The translations under genes were made by a program, and so were the position numbers. The notes under the pieces are model-generated. The model made no database searches, was not told the origin of the DNA, and saw only the letters and a list, made by a program, of their open reading frames with translations. A stretch of 64,000 nt of DNA from Byssochlamys sp. IMV 00236 (taxonomy: Eukaryota > Ascomycota > Eurotiomycetes > Eurotiales > Thermoascaceae), in NCBI GenBank assembly GCA_001931875.2, contig MSJH02000698.1, positions 310,001 through 374,000 on the forward strand. Reading direction: 5' to 3'. Positions 1 to 11,242 of this stretch are shown here, piece after piece (the stretch's first letter is position 1; each line of letters opens with the position of its first letter).

Positions 1-109
1 ATCTGAAATTGTAATTTTTATAATCCCTTTCTGCGTGGATCTCAAAATGTCCTGAATAGGAAGGTGGCACAAGTCTGGAGTCCCAGTCCCGTCGTGACAG
101 AGGATGAGA

Positions 110-925
110 TCAGCACTCAGGACACGGCTTCAATTCACCATGTCCGATTGATTTGAATTCCTGATTGACCTCGATGTCTCGCTTCAACTCTGTCCCAGTC
201 ACCCACCAGGCTGCAGCGCGGATGATTTCCATCACGTAGCGCAGATCTTTCTCATCCCGCGGCGCATAGATCATGACGAAACCCGGCGGAACGATCTTAG
301 CTCTCCACCACCAGCTCTCCCGCGCCAGAGGATGGCGTTCTCCCCAACCACGCTCAATGACCAGTTTTACATCGGCTGGATGGAGGGTGAGGTGCATGCT
401 GGCGTCGCAAGGGTGGGCATGACAGACTTCGCCGTTGCAAGTGGGCCGGCTGCGGAAGGCAGCGTTTGCAAAGATACCGGTGCTATGCTTCTCGAAACAC
501 GAGGTCCCAAGGAAAAGACGGTCTTGGTGGCATTGGATGAGGTTTCTAATCGAAGAAGACAGAGCCTCATACATTATCTGACCTCCACGCTGGCTCATCT
601 GGCGCTGAGGAGCAATCCCGGCGACTCTAGGACGGCGGCCTTGTCTCCTGGGGAGGTCCTTCAGAATACCCTGCTGCGGATGTAAGAACGGAGGCAGCGA
701 CGGCGGTTCCAGGGGATTGCGGAGGCGGAAGAGTCGCAAGACGCATATACGCAAGTATCCTCTGGGAGTGGAAGGCGTTCCTCCTGGACCGAGTGCCAGG
801 AAGGCATAATAGTCATTGCGAACCCGCCTCGCAACATAGATGGAAGACAGAATAAGGACTATCACGCCAAGAAGAGAGACAATTGGTGATTGGTACGCCA
901 ATGAGTTTCCAAGCTCTGAATACAC
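110..925 (-). CDS. Luciferase-domain (DUF5519) membrane protein
   Basis: Single-exon reading frame of 271 residues. Residues about 13-31 form one hydrophobic segment (SPIVSLLGVIVLILSSIYV), followed by basic residues, so the protein is probably membrane anchored with the bulk on one side. The C-terminal part has the signature of the fungal/bacterial luciferase-domain family DUF5519: a GERHPLAR segment, a PPGFVMIYAPRD segment and a final amphipathic stretch ending in AAAWWV. The biochemical role of this family is not established, and the name comes from weak similarity only. The start was chosen because it places the membrane segment right after a short N-terminus. No neighbour suggests a pathway. 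The family call is from remembered motif pattern. Confidence 0.75.
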   Translation of the reverse strand: MYSELGNSLAYQSPIVSLLGVIVLILSSIYVARRVRNDYYAFLALGPGGTPSTPRGYLRICVLRLFRLRNPLEPPSLPPFLHPQQGILKDLPRRQGRRPRVAGIAPQRQMSQRGGQIMYEALSSSIRNLIQCHQDRLFLGTSCFEKHSTGIFANAAFRSRPTCNGEVCHAHPCDASMHLTLHPADVKLVIERGWGERHPLARESWWWRAKIVPPGFVMIYAPRDEKDLRYVMEIIRAAAWWVTGTELKRDIEVNQEFKSIGHGELKPCPEC

Positions 926-3742
926 TCGAGTTACATGTAATTTGTCCGCCTACTAGATTGTGAGCGACTAGACATAAAAGTGCTGTTCAATGGCGGACAC
1001 TGCATACCATTTTGCCTTGTGAGACACGAGTCTTGTATACAATCTCAGTTTGTATTCTCAATAATGTAAAGACAGATGATGTTGTCAAGAGTCTATCCCA
1101 TGCAAAGGGCGTAGTTTAGATGAGCCCCGGACAGAAGGAGCCAACCGGGGGTGTAGAGTAGATAGTTCTTTAGTACAATAGAATTAAGAGAACCAGAAAA
1201 TGACAGGAAACAAGGTAACGGCAATTTAAACCTGATAAACACCGGACCTGTGGCTTGTAAGACCACGCTGGATGATCATGAGACATGCAAATTGTGCTGT
1301 GAGCCGACGCAGTAGCTGCCCGGGAATCACTTTCAACGACGACACGACAGACAGCGGACTATTGATGCAGAAGGTTAAGGACAAAGCTAGAAATGAAGCA
1401 AGTCGCATATGCAGTCTGCTTTTGAATTGGCTAGCTATTGTTTGACGCCTCCAGCTTGCCCCCATCGTGGCCCTGGAGAGCTAACTTGTCAAGGTTGCAT
1501 CATAGGATCCGGAAATCTGGAAACTTCAGTGGCTGGGTTTAGTCAGGCGTCATTGAATACTCCGCCAATCCTTCGACATTATTTCTACTCATAAAGGGCG
1601 ATGGAAGCTCTTCGATTACCAGAGTATTAAACGCCCCCTTGCGCAGTTACCTGCGGTGCAGAATTGAACGGCACACGAGACTGGGTGTTACTGGACCTGA
1701 ATCTGGAGGAGCTACCATCGCGCACAACGTCTGGTCCGTAGACGCAGGACCACCACATAACATCCTAGCCAAACACCCTGTCTTTCAATCGGTACAACAC
1801 CCTATTGAACCACGTTCTCGACCATCCGCTTCCTGGAATAGGCGAGCGCCTCTTCCGGTCCCTTGGGCACGGAACTGTTCAAGCGGTCAGGCTGAGGATC
1901 AGTGGTGTCCACGATCATTGGCCTGTGCGCGCGTCTGGATGCAGATGGAATGTGAGCACCTGAGGTGAATTGGCCGAACAACTCTTTCTTTCGACCGTAC
2001 TGAGTACTCAACCCCCTCTCTGTCGCTTCTTCTAGTTAACTACTGCACGAGACAGCAAGATCCCACCGGAAATTGAGCTCTGGGGTCTCTCCGGAACCAT
2101 GTCCACCGATTGACCATGATCACCCCATTCAAATCGGCCGCTGTTCACATCACAGCTTCCATGAAAAAGAACCCAGAGAATCCTCCTAGGGCATTGATAA
2201 TTTCAACAGGTAGTTGCGATCCGAAACTACTATCGTGCCAATAACGAAGCAGGCGGTTTCTCGGGTTCATTCATGCTTGCGATCTCTCGTACCGGAGAAT
2301 CTCCGGAATGCGACATGTACGTAGTTAACAGCTCGAGAAAATCAACGTTCAGGCTGAATCATAGCAGGAGCAAGAAGACATTTGGCCCTCAGCATGTCAC
2401 ATCTTGTATGCTTTCAGAGCAGAAGCAATTTACAGTACGGGAGAAGTTGATCTGGACGAGTTAAAACAGCAACTGCAGGCGGTCGTCATTTTTCTTCGTG
2501 AGACATCGAGAGCTCGATGCGGCTGCGGACGGACCAAGGTTGATCTGTCGATCGATGACTATCAACTTTCGAGTCTCCTTTAATAAATGGCATTGTTGCG
2601 CACGTCATGCTCCATCTGGCGCTGCAAAGGATTAGTTCTGTCAACCGGCTCAATCCACAATGATAATAACAATAGATAGACCTCGAAAAGTATGAACGAT
2701 CACCGCCATGCGGCTATTAGTATGGAGACACCCTGCGCGTTCTTGTGGCTGGACGTCCAAGCTTTCTTATCCGGCATCTGGAAAACAGCTCTAGACTAGA
2801 CTATCTAGTCCTCATTACTCGAGTACTCACGGGAAGCCGCGTGGGCGACGCGGAGGATCTTTTTAGACGGGCGTCTCCCTTATAGAACCTTGATTGTCCT
2901 TTTGCTTCCTCTCAATCTACTCTCAGATAGGGGGGAGGCTATAAATATGAATCCTCTGTGCAGATCAAGTCGGGGTTAAAAATATCTACCATAGACTATC
3001 TCCCTGAGGCACGCTCTCCATAGCCCGACTGGGACAGGCGAGGGGACGAGACGCTAGGCTATAAGCGGCCTGGAGCCTGATTCGGCCGGCCACGCAGCTT
3101 CCCTCGCGCCTTCCATCATATCATCCATGGCGCCTTCTCCATCGGCCGTCGTTCCTGCCCCACTGAGAAAGCCACCGTCGCCCCTCCCGCCCGCCATCAG
3201 TGGCCATTCCGCTCCGTTCCTTCCTTGTTTGCGGCAACCAACACGTCGCTCCTTCCTGCCCCTCCCGCGTGCTGGCGTTGCCAAGACAGTCTGGGCCTGG
3301 GGTACGCAATCGCTTCGGCAACCATCCAGACGGCCTCAGGTTTCCTCGTGAGCTCTCCTCTCTCCACGCCACGTCCCCTTTCCCCTTTTTTCTTCCTTGT
3401 ATACACAAAAGCTCTCGATTCCATCGCAGGCCCGGTCCTTCGTGGCTCCTTCGTGTCTGTTGCAGAGCTACTCTGTGCTGGCGGCGCTGGATAGCAACCG
3501 TTGCTGCGCTCTTCTGGCCGTTTCAATTTCGGGACATTGTGTTTATTTCTCTGCGGAGCAGGACGCCGGGGAGCAGCAAGGACACCACAAGAAAACAAAA
3601 GCCAAATCTATCCCATTCTGCGAGTCCAATTCCCCCAAGGGAAACTATCCTGTGTCACTACGAATCGATGCGGGCGCGGTAAACAAACCAGTACGGAATT
3701 GACCTCGACGGCGCAGTGCGCATCACTTGCACTCCGGCTGCA
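926..3742. other. Long gene-poor stretch and 5' leader of the DUF3405 gene
   Basis: I see no supportable gene here. Short open frames on both strands have no recognisable domain. A TATAAATA box lies at 2940-2947. From about 3100 to 3700 the plus strand is rich in C and T, typical of fungal promoters and 5' leaders, and several overlapping frames there are by-products of that composition. The distance between the TATA-like box and the ATG at 3743 would imply a long leader or an unseen 5' intron. Confidence 0.4.
2940..2947 (+). promoter_or_regulatory. TATA-like box
   Basis: The sequence reads TATAAATA. It is upstream of the pyrimidine-rich leader of the DUF3405 gene, but about 800 bases from its ATG, so assignment is uncertain. 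Confidence 0.25.
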
Positions 3743-6142
3743 ATGACCCGGCAGGCAAAGCCCTCGGCCGTCTACAATGCCGCCCCATTCCCGCGCAGGC
3801 ACCATAAGGATTTAGACGTTGAGAAAGAAGCATACTATCGGGTCTCAGCTGAGTCGGATACCGACGACGACACACCTACCGTTTCGGATAGCTCCCACGT
3901 CACCGCGACGTCGCAACAGCCAATGTTGGGTGGTCCGTCACTACGACGGGGCAGACTGGGCATCGGCTTCTATCGAGTGCCCCATCGCATTATGAGATGG
4001 ATGTGCCTCGCGCTGCTGTCTGCTCTGATCCTCTTTATCATCACGCTTTTCCGATTTAGTTTGCCCTCGCCTGTGGAAAAGGTATCGCTGGAGTTGCCAA
4101 GACCTAAACCCAAACCGCCGCAGTGGGAGAGCTTCCCATTCTTGAAGAGATACCATGGTGGAATCAGGACCCTGGTGTCGCGGAAGGAGAACGTGCCCGA
4201 ATACCCGGGAGATGGATACGATGGCGTGGACGACCAAATCTTCGGCGAAGACGTCAATGGAACGCTCTCAGCTCGGGATCCCAATGCAATGAAGTCCATA
4301 AGCTCCGAGTATAATCCTTACCCCGACTACAAGTCTGAGGCGTATATCAAGAAGTATGGCGTCAAGCAGGACTGCTTTCTGGACGAAGAAGGTACGATTC
4401 GTGTGCCATACGTCCATTACTACAATGGTGTCCCCCGTGGGTTTCCCGATGCGGTGATGGGTTCCAACGAGATGTTGGGAATTGAGGATAATGTCTGCTT
4501 CGACCGCTTCGGCCGCCTGGGACCATACGGTCTGGGTTACGGAGTGAAAAGAGGAGGAATTGGCGCTGGTCTGGAGGGCCACAGAGAGGGCGCGAGCCGT
4601 GTCTGGGAGGACTACCCACCGGTTGATTTCCGGGGAATGGACTGGGCTGCGGCTCAGAATCGATGCGTTGCTGCCAACAATCACCGTTTCAAGGAACTGC
4701 CCCCGCCCCGGACCGATCGCTTTCTCTCCATGCAGGTCGGTGTACCTGCCCTGCCAACCGAACCAGAAGGCAAGACACAGGCCGCGAAGAAAGGAACCGA
4801 CCGTCTACCGCGGACTGCAGTGCTCATTCGAACCTGGTGGGATTTCAAGTATACCCCGGAGGATATCCTATACCTGCGATCCTTAATTTCTGAGCTTACG
4901 CTGCAGTCGGGAGGAGAGTATGTTGTCCACTTCCTTGTCCATGTGAAGGATGATAATATGCAGATATGGTCTGATGACGAGACCTATCAGCGCGTTCTTG
5001 ACAGAGCGCTTCCCGAGGAGTTTCGCGGTATGGGAGTGCTCTGGTCTGAACGACAGATGGGCTTGATGTACGGTGGGCTGGAAGAATCATTCATGCGCGG
5101 CCTACCTGTACATGGGGTCTACCGGAGCACCTTCATGCCGGTTCAATACTTTGCTTATCAGCACCCTGAATACGACTATTATTGGAATTGGGAAATGGAC
5201 GTACGATACACGGGACACTGGTATCATTTCTTCGACAAGGTCGCGAACTGGGCCAAGGAGCAACCAAGAAAGGGACTGTGGGAGCGCAACGCGCGCTTCT
5301 ATGTTCCCTCGGTGCATGGGCCATGGGAGGACTTCAGACAGATGGTCCGCGTTCAGACTGAGCACGGCACCAACAGCCCCAATAACATGTGGAGCGCCTT
5401 GAAAGAAGACAAGGACCAGGGCGTGAAGGCTATCGAACAGAGAGGCGACAAGCCTATCTGGGGACCGGAGAGACCAGCCGAAAGAGATGTCATGGAAGTT
5501 GAAGGGGAGGGTATCCCACCGACTACTTACGAAAAGGATAGGTATGAATGGGGTGTCGGCGAGGACGCCGATTTGATTGTCTTCAATCCATTGTACGATC
5601 CGGAAGGTACCACTTGGCTTCTGAGAGACGATGTGACTGGCTATGACACTTCGAACGGGATGCCGCCACGCCGCACCGCTATCATCACTGCCTCTCGTCT
5701 CTCTCGTAAGCTCTTGTTGACGATGCACCGCGAAACCAGCTTGAAGCGGCACACCATGTTCTCAGAGATGTGGCCCGCTAGCACTTGCCTTCAACACGGC
5801 TTCAAAGCCGTGTATGTGCCACACTCCGTCTATATTGACCGCCGCTGGCCAACGCGATACTTGGATTCCGTCTTCAATGCCGGCCGCAACGGTGCCTCCG
5901 GTGGTGCGCGAACGGCTGTCTTCGGTGACCGAGAGCACAATTTCCGCGGCACCACCTGGTTCTACTCTGCCGGCTTCTCGCCCAACCTTTGGAGACGGTG
6001 GCTGGGTTACCGGGTGGATAATGACGGCGGTGAGCAGGAAGAACTTGCGGGCGAGGGACGAATGTGTCTCCCGCCGATGCTGCTGCATCCTGTCAAGAAC
6101 GTCGATATGGTGATCGATGACGGGGGCCAGGACGGCACCTAG
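3743..6142 (+). CDS. DUF3405 type II membrane protein, probable Golgi-type glycosyltransferase-like
   Basis: Intronless frame of 799 residues. The frame is open slightly upstream, but the first ATG is at 3743. Residues 1-80 are polar and basic, residues about 87-105 form one transmembrane helix (MCLALLSALILFIITLFRF), and the large remainder would face the lumen: a signal-anchor, type II layout. The lumenal part carries the DUF3405 core, with AVLIRTWWDFKYTPED, a VHFLVHVKDD strand, and an acidic WNWEMDVRYTGHW motif that resembles a glycosyltransferase DxD-type metal site. DUF3405 proteins are common in filamentous fungi and have no proven activity; the transferase idea is an inference from topology and this acidic motif. 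The next gene begins 1.1 kb downstream. Confidence 0.85.
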   Translation: MTRQAKPSAVYNAAPFPRRHHKDLDVEKEAYYRVSAESDTDDDTPTVSDSSHVTATSQQPMLGGPSLRRGRLGIGFYRVPHRIMRWMCLALLSALILFIITLFRFSLPSPVEKVSLELPRPKPKPPQWESFPFLKRYHGGIRTLVSRKENVPEYPGDGYDGVDDQIFGEDVNGTLSARDPNAMKSISSEYNPYPDYKSEAYIKKYGVKQDCFLDEEGTIRVPYVHYYNGVPRGFPDAVMGSNEMLGIEDNVCFDRFGRLGPYGLGYGVKRGGIGAGLEGHREGASRVWEDYPPVDFRGMDWAAAQNRCVAANNHRFKELPPPRTDRFLSMQVGVPALPTEPEGKTQAAKKGTDRLPRTAVLIRTWWDFKYTPEDILYLRSLISELTLQSGGEYVVHFLVHVKDDNMQIWSDDETYQRVLDRALPEEFRGMGVLWSERQMGLMYGGLEESFMRGLPVHGVYRSTFMPVQYFAYQHPEYDYYWNWEMDVRYTGHWYHFFDKVANWAKEQPRKGLWERNARFYVPSVHGPWEDFRQMVRVQTEHGTNSPNNMWSALKEDKDQGVKAIEQRGDKPIWGPERPAERDVMEVEGEGIPPTTYEKDRYEWGVGEDADLIVFNPLYDPEGTTWLLRDDVTGYDTSNGMPPRRTAIITASRLSRKLLLTMHRETSLKRHTMFSEMWPASTCLQHGFKAVYVPHSVYIDRRWPTRYLDSVFNAGRNGASGGARTAVFGDREHNFRGTTWFYSAGFSPNLWRRWLGYRVDNDGGEQEELAGEGRMCLPPMLLHPVKNVDMVIDDGGQDGT

Positions 6143-7257
6143 GATGATATAGAAGGTTGACGCTGCTTTCTATTCTCATTTATGTTCTGGCATCTTTCGT
6201 TACATCGCATAGCTTAGTGTCACATCTTTTTCTATTTTTTTGTATATGACAACTGGTGTTGGCGTTCAAGAGTGGTGGACGGGGCGACACCCTTGATAGG
6301 TGCTCTCCTTTCCTTTTAGTTGTCGATTCCCTGTTGGAGGGAACATGATGAGTTAATGATACAATATATTATGTTTACCTAATACAAACATGGGTATTAA
6401 CTTAACATCTTGCGCTGTTGATGTTGATGTTGACGTTGATGTTGACTTGTATTGTAGTTTGTAGGGTTCCGACTGTTATGGAGAACAGCCGGCTGTTCTC
6501 AGCTAGGAAAGTTAGCCAATTTGCAGGCAAGTGAAGAGAGGTGATGCAGAAAGGCTTTCATCGCGCTATCCTGTATGCCCCATTCGGTCCTTTTGAATTA
6601 TACATGTGTTTATACGCGCTGTAGACCCAGAGATGGAAACTTGACCGAGAGAGCCTTGAACGATCTAATAACCTAGACTGAGAAATTAGACTCAATACCC
6701 TGTGATGATTTAATGTTAGTATCACTTAATAATAGATAAACTCCATAACTAACTATAGTCTAGTTACTACTTAGATCTCTTTCCCACTCGGCACACTTCC
6801 CCCGCGCTCACAAAGTAATACTTCCCCGCTCACTCCGCGTCTCTTCCGGGGAAGCACCGGCCTCGGGTTGCTTTACTCCGTTCTCTTGGGCTGAAGATTA
6901 CTATTATTGCATAGAAGGAAGCACAGCAGCTAGTTAGTTGGCTCCAGCAGCCATTCAGGCCTGTCCACGCTCTTGTGTGAGCGAGATTGGAATACAGACG
7001 GAGAATATCCGAAAATGTCGTCTGGACAGTCTATTTTGGGACTTCGGCCAAGTTTCCGGAGGGTTGATTCCTGGATTCTCTGTACGAGCATATATATTGA
7101 TGGACGAGGTCTGGTCTTTTGGTGGTACAACTTCGAAGTCTGATCAAATATATGGACTTCGAATCTCTGGTTTAGCTATCGATTTTGTTAGACACGATTT
7201 CTATTTCTTTTCTGCTTCCTTTTGTAAACCAAACAGATTCTCTTTGCTGTGACCACA
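6143..7257. other. Intergenic region between DUF3405 and FMO genes
   Basis: No supportable gene. The only structure seen is the short GTTGAT-type direct repeat listed separately. The last 400 bases should hold the promoter of the monooxygenase gene. Confidence 0.5.
6417..6446. repeat. Five-unit GTTGAY hexamer microrepeat
   Basis: Five consecutive hexamers GTTGAT, GTTGAT, GTTGAC, GTTGAT, GTTGAC, in noncoding DNA. Probably a simple slippage repeat. Confidence 0.7.
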
Positions 7258-9409
7258 ATGTCACCCGTTCAATACGACCATGTCATCCAGCTTCCGACAA
7301 CGCCCAACGTCGATGATAGCACCGTTGACCCACGAGCGATAGCCCAGCAATGGATATCCAGTCTCGAGACCGTCCTCTCGCAAAATGCCATTTCCAGACT
7401 CGGAGACCTCTTCCATGAAGAATCATGGTGGCGCGACATGCTCGCTCTTGAATGGGATTTTCACACCATTCACGGCCTCTCCCGCATCCAGGATTTCCTG
7501 AACCAGAATCAACCGCAAGCGCGACTATCCAGCTTTCGTCTGCAGGATAAAGGGAAGTATCAGCCAAGTCTGGCCAAGCCGGTCCCGGACATCCATTTGC
7601 AATGGGTGGCGTCAATGTTCTTCTTCGAAACGAAGATTGGTCGAGGTACTGGATTCTTGCGTCTCACGCCCAATGCGGAGGGAAAGTGGAAGGCGTATGC
7701 GGTTTATACCTCCCTGCAGGAGTTGAAGGGGTTTGATGAGCCATTGGGCCCGAAACGAGTGTATGGTACGCTGGATTCAATGCCGGATGGTCCCAGTGGA
7801 GGGACTTGGTTCGAGAGGCGGCAGAGACAAATGGAATTCCTGGATGAGGAGCCCCGGGTGTTGCTCATTGGTGCTGGTGAGTTGATCTGCACTTGACGGT
7901 ATGGATGTTGGGTATGGGTTTTTCTAACAATGGCTGGATAGGTCAATCTGGACTTAACCTTGGAGCGAGGCTACAGTCTCTTGGTTTGTCGTGTCTCATT
8001 GTGGATAAGAATGAAAGAGTAGGAGATAATTGGAGAAAAAGATACAGAGTATGTGTCCACATTTATTGTGATCATCTTCCCTGTCTTCCAAGGAAGTGAC
8101 TAACTGACTCTCTTCCTAGACTCTCGTTACTCATGACCCGGCGGAGTTCACGCACATGGCTTATCTTCCCTTCCCCAAGAACTGGCCCCAGTTCACACCA
8201 AAGGACAAGCTTGGAGACTGGTTTGAAGCCTACGCCAGCCTTATGGAACTCAATGTCTGGACAAAGACGACTATCAAGTCGGCTGTATATGACGATGCCA
8301 AGTCTGAGTGGACAGTCACTGTGGTCCGCGACGGACAGGAGAGGACTTTCCATCCTTATCATGTCGTCTGCTGTACCGGTCACTCTGGCGAGCCTAAGAT
8401 TCCGACCTTTCCTGGGCAGCAAGACTTCCAGGGCCTTGTATATCACGGTAGTCAGCATACGGATGCGTCTCAACATGATGTTAAAGGCAAGAAGGTCATT
8501 GTGGTCGGCACAGGAAACAGTGGTCACGATATCGCAGAGAACTTTTATGAAAATGGGGCAGAGGTTACTATGCTCCAGCGGAGTGGGACATATGTTATAT
8601 CCCTTGATAAGGGTGTCTTTATGATGCATGAGGGCGTTCACGATGAGTATGGGTGAGTATCTTCATCCTTTTTTCGAAATGCGCATTCAACAGCCTGACA
8701 AATGTTAAACAGACCACCCACCGAGGAAGCCGATATATTCACTGAGAGTCTACCGTGGCCTGTCCAATTTGCCCTCAATGTCTACGGGACGAAGCGCATC
8801 TCTGCCGCTGACTCTGATCTTCTTTCCGGCCTCACTGCTGCAGGATTCAAGCTCAACTTTGGAATCGATAATGCCGGCATTTCGCGTCTGTACTATACCC
8901 GAGGTGGCGGATATTACATCGATGTCGGATGCAGCAAGCTCATCATAGACAGAAAGATTAAGGTCAAGCAGAGTCCTGAAGGTATTAGCGGCTTCACCCA
9001 CAACGCTCTCGTCTTAAAGGATGGGTCAGAACTTACAGCTGATATCGTGGTCCTCGCAACGGGATATGACAACATGCGCACTTCAGTGCATAAGATCCTG
9101 GGACCTAAAGTTGCGGAAAGATGCAAGGATGTTTGGGACCTGGACGAGGAAGGAGAGCTTAACGCGGTATGTCATATTTCAAGAAATATTCGAGAATTCC
9201 TTCGGTGCTGTTCTGGCTATATCGATTACCAATACATACTAACTTGGCCCAATGAATAGATGTGGCGTCCAAGCGGTCACCCCAATTTCTGGTACATGGG
9301 AGGAAACCTGGCACTATGCCGAGTGTACTCGAAGTTCCTTGCTCTCCAGATTAAGGCAGCTGAAGAGGGGCTATCTTCCAAGTCGAAGGCCTTGGACTCG
9401 AAGCTGTAA
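7258..9409 (+). CDS. Flavin-containing monooxygenase with N-terminal extension
   Basis: Five exons: 7258-7876, 7942-8048, 8120-8652, 8713-9166, 9260-9409, giving 620 residues; all introns are GT-AG and 60-93 bp. The enzyme should use FAD, NADPH and oxygen to oxygenate a small substrate in the cytosol. The FAD site GAGQSG spans the first splice junction, followed by the IVDKNERVGDNW strand typical of FMO/YUCCA-like enzymes. The FMO fingerprint is FQGLVYHGSQH, and the NADPH site is VVGTGNSG. A late ATGYD motif is also present. About 200 residues precede the FAD site; their size and aromatic content look like an NTF2-like domain, as in many fungal members of this family. Substrate cannot be told from sequence. 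The first ATG at 7258 was used. Confidence 0.88.
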
Positions 9410-9919
9410 GTTTTTGGAATTGACAGATAGATCTAGGGTCATTAGTTTCGATAAAGAAATATGACTTGGTATTCTTTAATAGTATTCGCAGTTTTCATTC
9501 ATATTAAGTAGAATCTTTGGACGGTCAAACTAGCACTAATCCTTTCCTATATTCAGGATTGAGGTTTCAAGTAGGCATATATCTTCATACAATGCCCTAT
9601 TTCGAATGGTGCCCATGGAACAAAGCAATCCATCTTAGGTCCAGTACAGTACTAGCACTCTACATACTATGTAGTTTAAGCACTCTAGGCAGCCATTCTG
9701 CCATCCTATGCCGCTCTAATCATAACCCTTCTCCTCGTAGACAACATGTTTTTGATCTTCTCGCGTCACGACTACGTTGGTCACACAATCGAGAGAATAT
9801 CCTGGAGTACTCCCCGCCTACATATACTGTACAACATTCGGCAAGTCCGCTGAAGAACTTGATGGAGACCCCCAATCTCATCCCCTGACTTTTTGTCAAT
9901 CCATAAGTCGCATTTTGCC
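9410..9919. other. Short intergenic region
   Basis: No gene seen. It separates two genes on the same strand and should contain the terminator of the monooxygenase gene and the promoter of the next one. Confidence 0.5.
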
Positions 9920-11242
9920 ATGTCTCGTCAATTCTCCAGGGATAAGGACGTCAATGGGGTGTTTACCCAGGAAGAGATTGCGTGCCTCGAAGATGAGGCT
10001 ATATTTGAACCTGAACCGATAGCAGCAGCGTCTACCACTGGCAAGAGGAAAGTGTCTGTGGTGCTGAATCCCCCTTCAGACTTTTCAACTTCCTCTTCGT
10101 CTAGTTCCTCAGCATCGATCAGTATGCGGGATTTTAGTCCCTCCAGAGTCTACAAATTCGAGTTGCCTATGACGGATGACAGCACTGCTACTTTAGAATG
10201 GGTTGGATTTATACCTTCTGCCGCGAAGGAAATTTTCGAACGTTACCGTGATCGCCCTGATCCCGGGCAGAATCCAGACAGCCTAATGGACTACGCCCTT
10301 GCACACGTGTCTGAGCTGACGACAAGGAGATTCAAGGATATAGACCTCAGGGAGGCCATAATGCGCATTGGACTTAATCAACAAATACAAGAAGCACTGA
10401 CCGACCCTGAATTTTCGGATATATTTTGGACGAAAGACCTCCATTTTTGGGTTAATGATACCCTCAACCTCAATTATGCCACCCTTCTCTCCCGGCAGGA
10501 ACTACTTAAAAACCACGCCAGTCGATGTATCGCTTATAGAAAAGATAATGAGCCAGCCACGATTAACATAACACCGCAAGATTTCCAATTCCCCGCCGCG
10601 CACGTGGCGATAGAGCCAAATAGTACTATCCTGCCAGAGCATGTCGTCCTCTACAAGGGAAAGGGCTTCTGCGATCTGAACGAGCCGAGACACATCGTCA
10701 GACATGACGGGAGCATTGGTGCCCTCTTACTTGCAACACAGCCAGGCGGAGACTTCAATTGGAAGGACTTCGCTGGTTACTGGACTCCAGAGAAGGAGAC
10801 GGCTGAGCAGGACCGCAAATGGGCGGCCAGGCGAAATCCCCGTTGTGAGACCTGTATACTTGAAATCCACATCTCCAAGGATTTTCTTAACGCTTTAAAA
10901 CCGGCGGAGCTCTGGTACTCTGCCGATTGGAAAAGATACATCTGGTTTTGCAGAAATGCAGAAGTGCCAGATAACAGATTTGACCATCTCTGGAAGCCTG
11001 ATCAGGTCGGTGTCGTCAAAGGCCATATTTGCACTGGCATCTCAAAGAATATCAGGGGTATTCGCGAACAGGACATTGAGACCGAAATCACAGAAGACAA
11101 TGTACTATGGTGCCGCAGAACAAACCACAAAGCCATTCAATGGGCATTTTTGTCGCATACGCTCAAACAGCTGGCTACCGAGATTCGTGGCAAAATGCAC
11201 ATTGAAATAGTCGCACCTCTTGAGTCAACCCAGCAGAAGTAA
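9920..11242 (+). CDS. Unrecognised 440-residue protein
   Basis: Intronless frame from the ATG at 9920. I do not recognise a named family. The N-terminus has a serine-rich low-complexity stretch around residues 60-75. The middle is acidic and helical. The C-terminal half contains a series of short conserved-looking blocks: VVLYKGKGF, a GDFNWKDFAGYWTPEKETAEQ segment, CILEIHISKDFL and ELWYSADWKRYIWFCR. This layout (Y/K-G start, a Y-W-T-P block followed by an A-x-x-x-x-K-W-A helix, then an I-x-I strand) loosely recalls ADP-ribosyltransferase-fold families such as DUF3990, but no catalytic triad can be proved. No signal peptide or membrane segment is seen. Coding quality is good across the frame, so the gene itself is likely real. 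Confidence 0.65.
   Translation: MSRQFSRDKDVNGVFTQEEIACLEDEAIFEPEPIAAASTTGKRKVSVVLNPPSDFSTSSSSSSSASISMRDFSPSRVYKFELPMTDDSTATLEWVGFIPSAAKEIFERYRDRPDPGQNPDSLMDYALAHVSELTTRRFKDIDLREAIMRIGLNQQIQEALTDPEFSDIFWTKDLHFWVNDTLNLNYATLLSRQELLKNHASRCIAYRKDNEPATINITPQDFQFPAAHVAIEPNSTILPEHVVLYKGKGFCDLNEPRHIVRHDGSIGALLLATQPGGDFNWKDFAGYWTPEKETAEQDRKWAARRNPRCETCILEIHISKDFLNALKPAELWYSADWKRYIWFCRNAEVPDNRFDHLWKPDQVGVVKGHICTGISKNIRGIREQDIETEITEDNVLWCRRTNHKAIQWAFLSHTLKQLATEIRGKMHIEIVAPLESTQQK

Noticed and set aside
3200..3682. 160-residue plus-strand frame upstream of the DUF3405 gene
   Set aside because: Arises from pyrimidine-rich leader sequence; several overlapping frames on both strands have equal length and none shows a domain.
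5102..5752. 216-residue minus-strand frame
   Set aside because: Lies fully inside the DUF3405 gene on the opposite strand and has no recognisable content.
8072..8641. 189-residue minus-strand frame
   Set aside because: Antisense to exon 3 of the flavin monooxygenase, which has strong motifs; no domain of its own.
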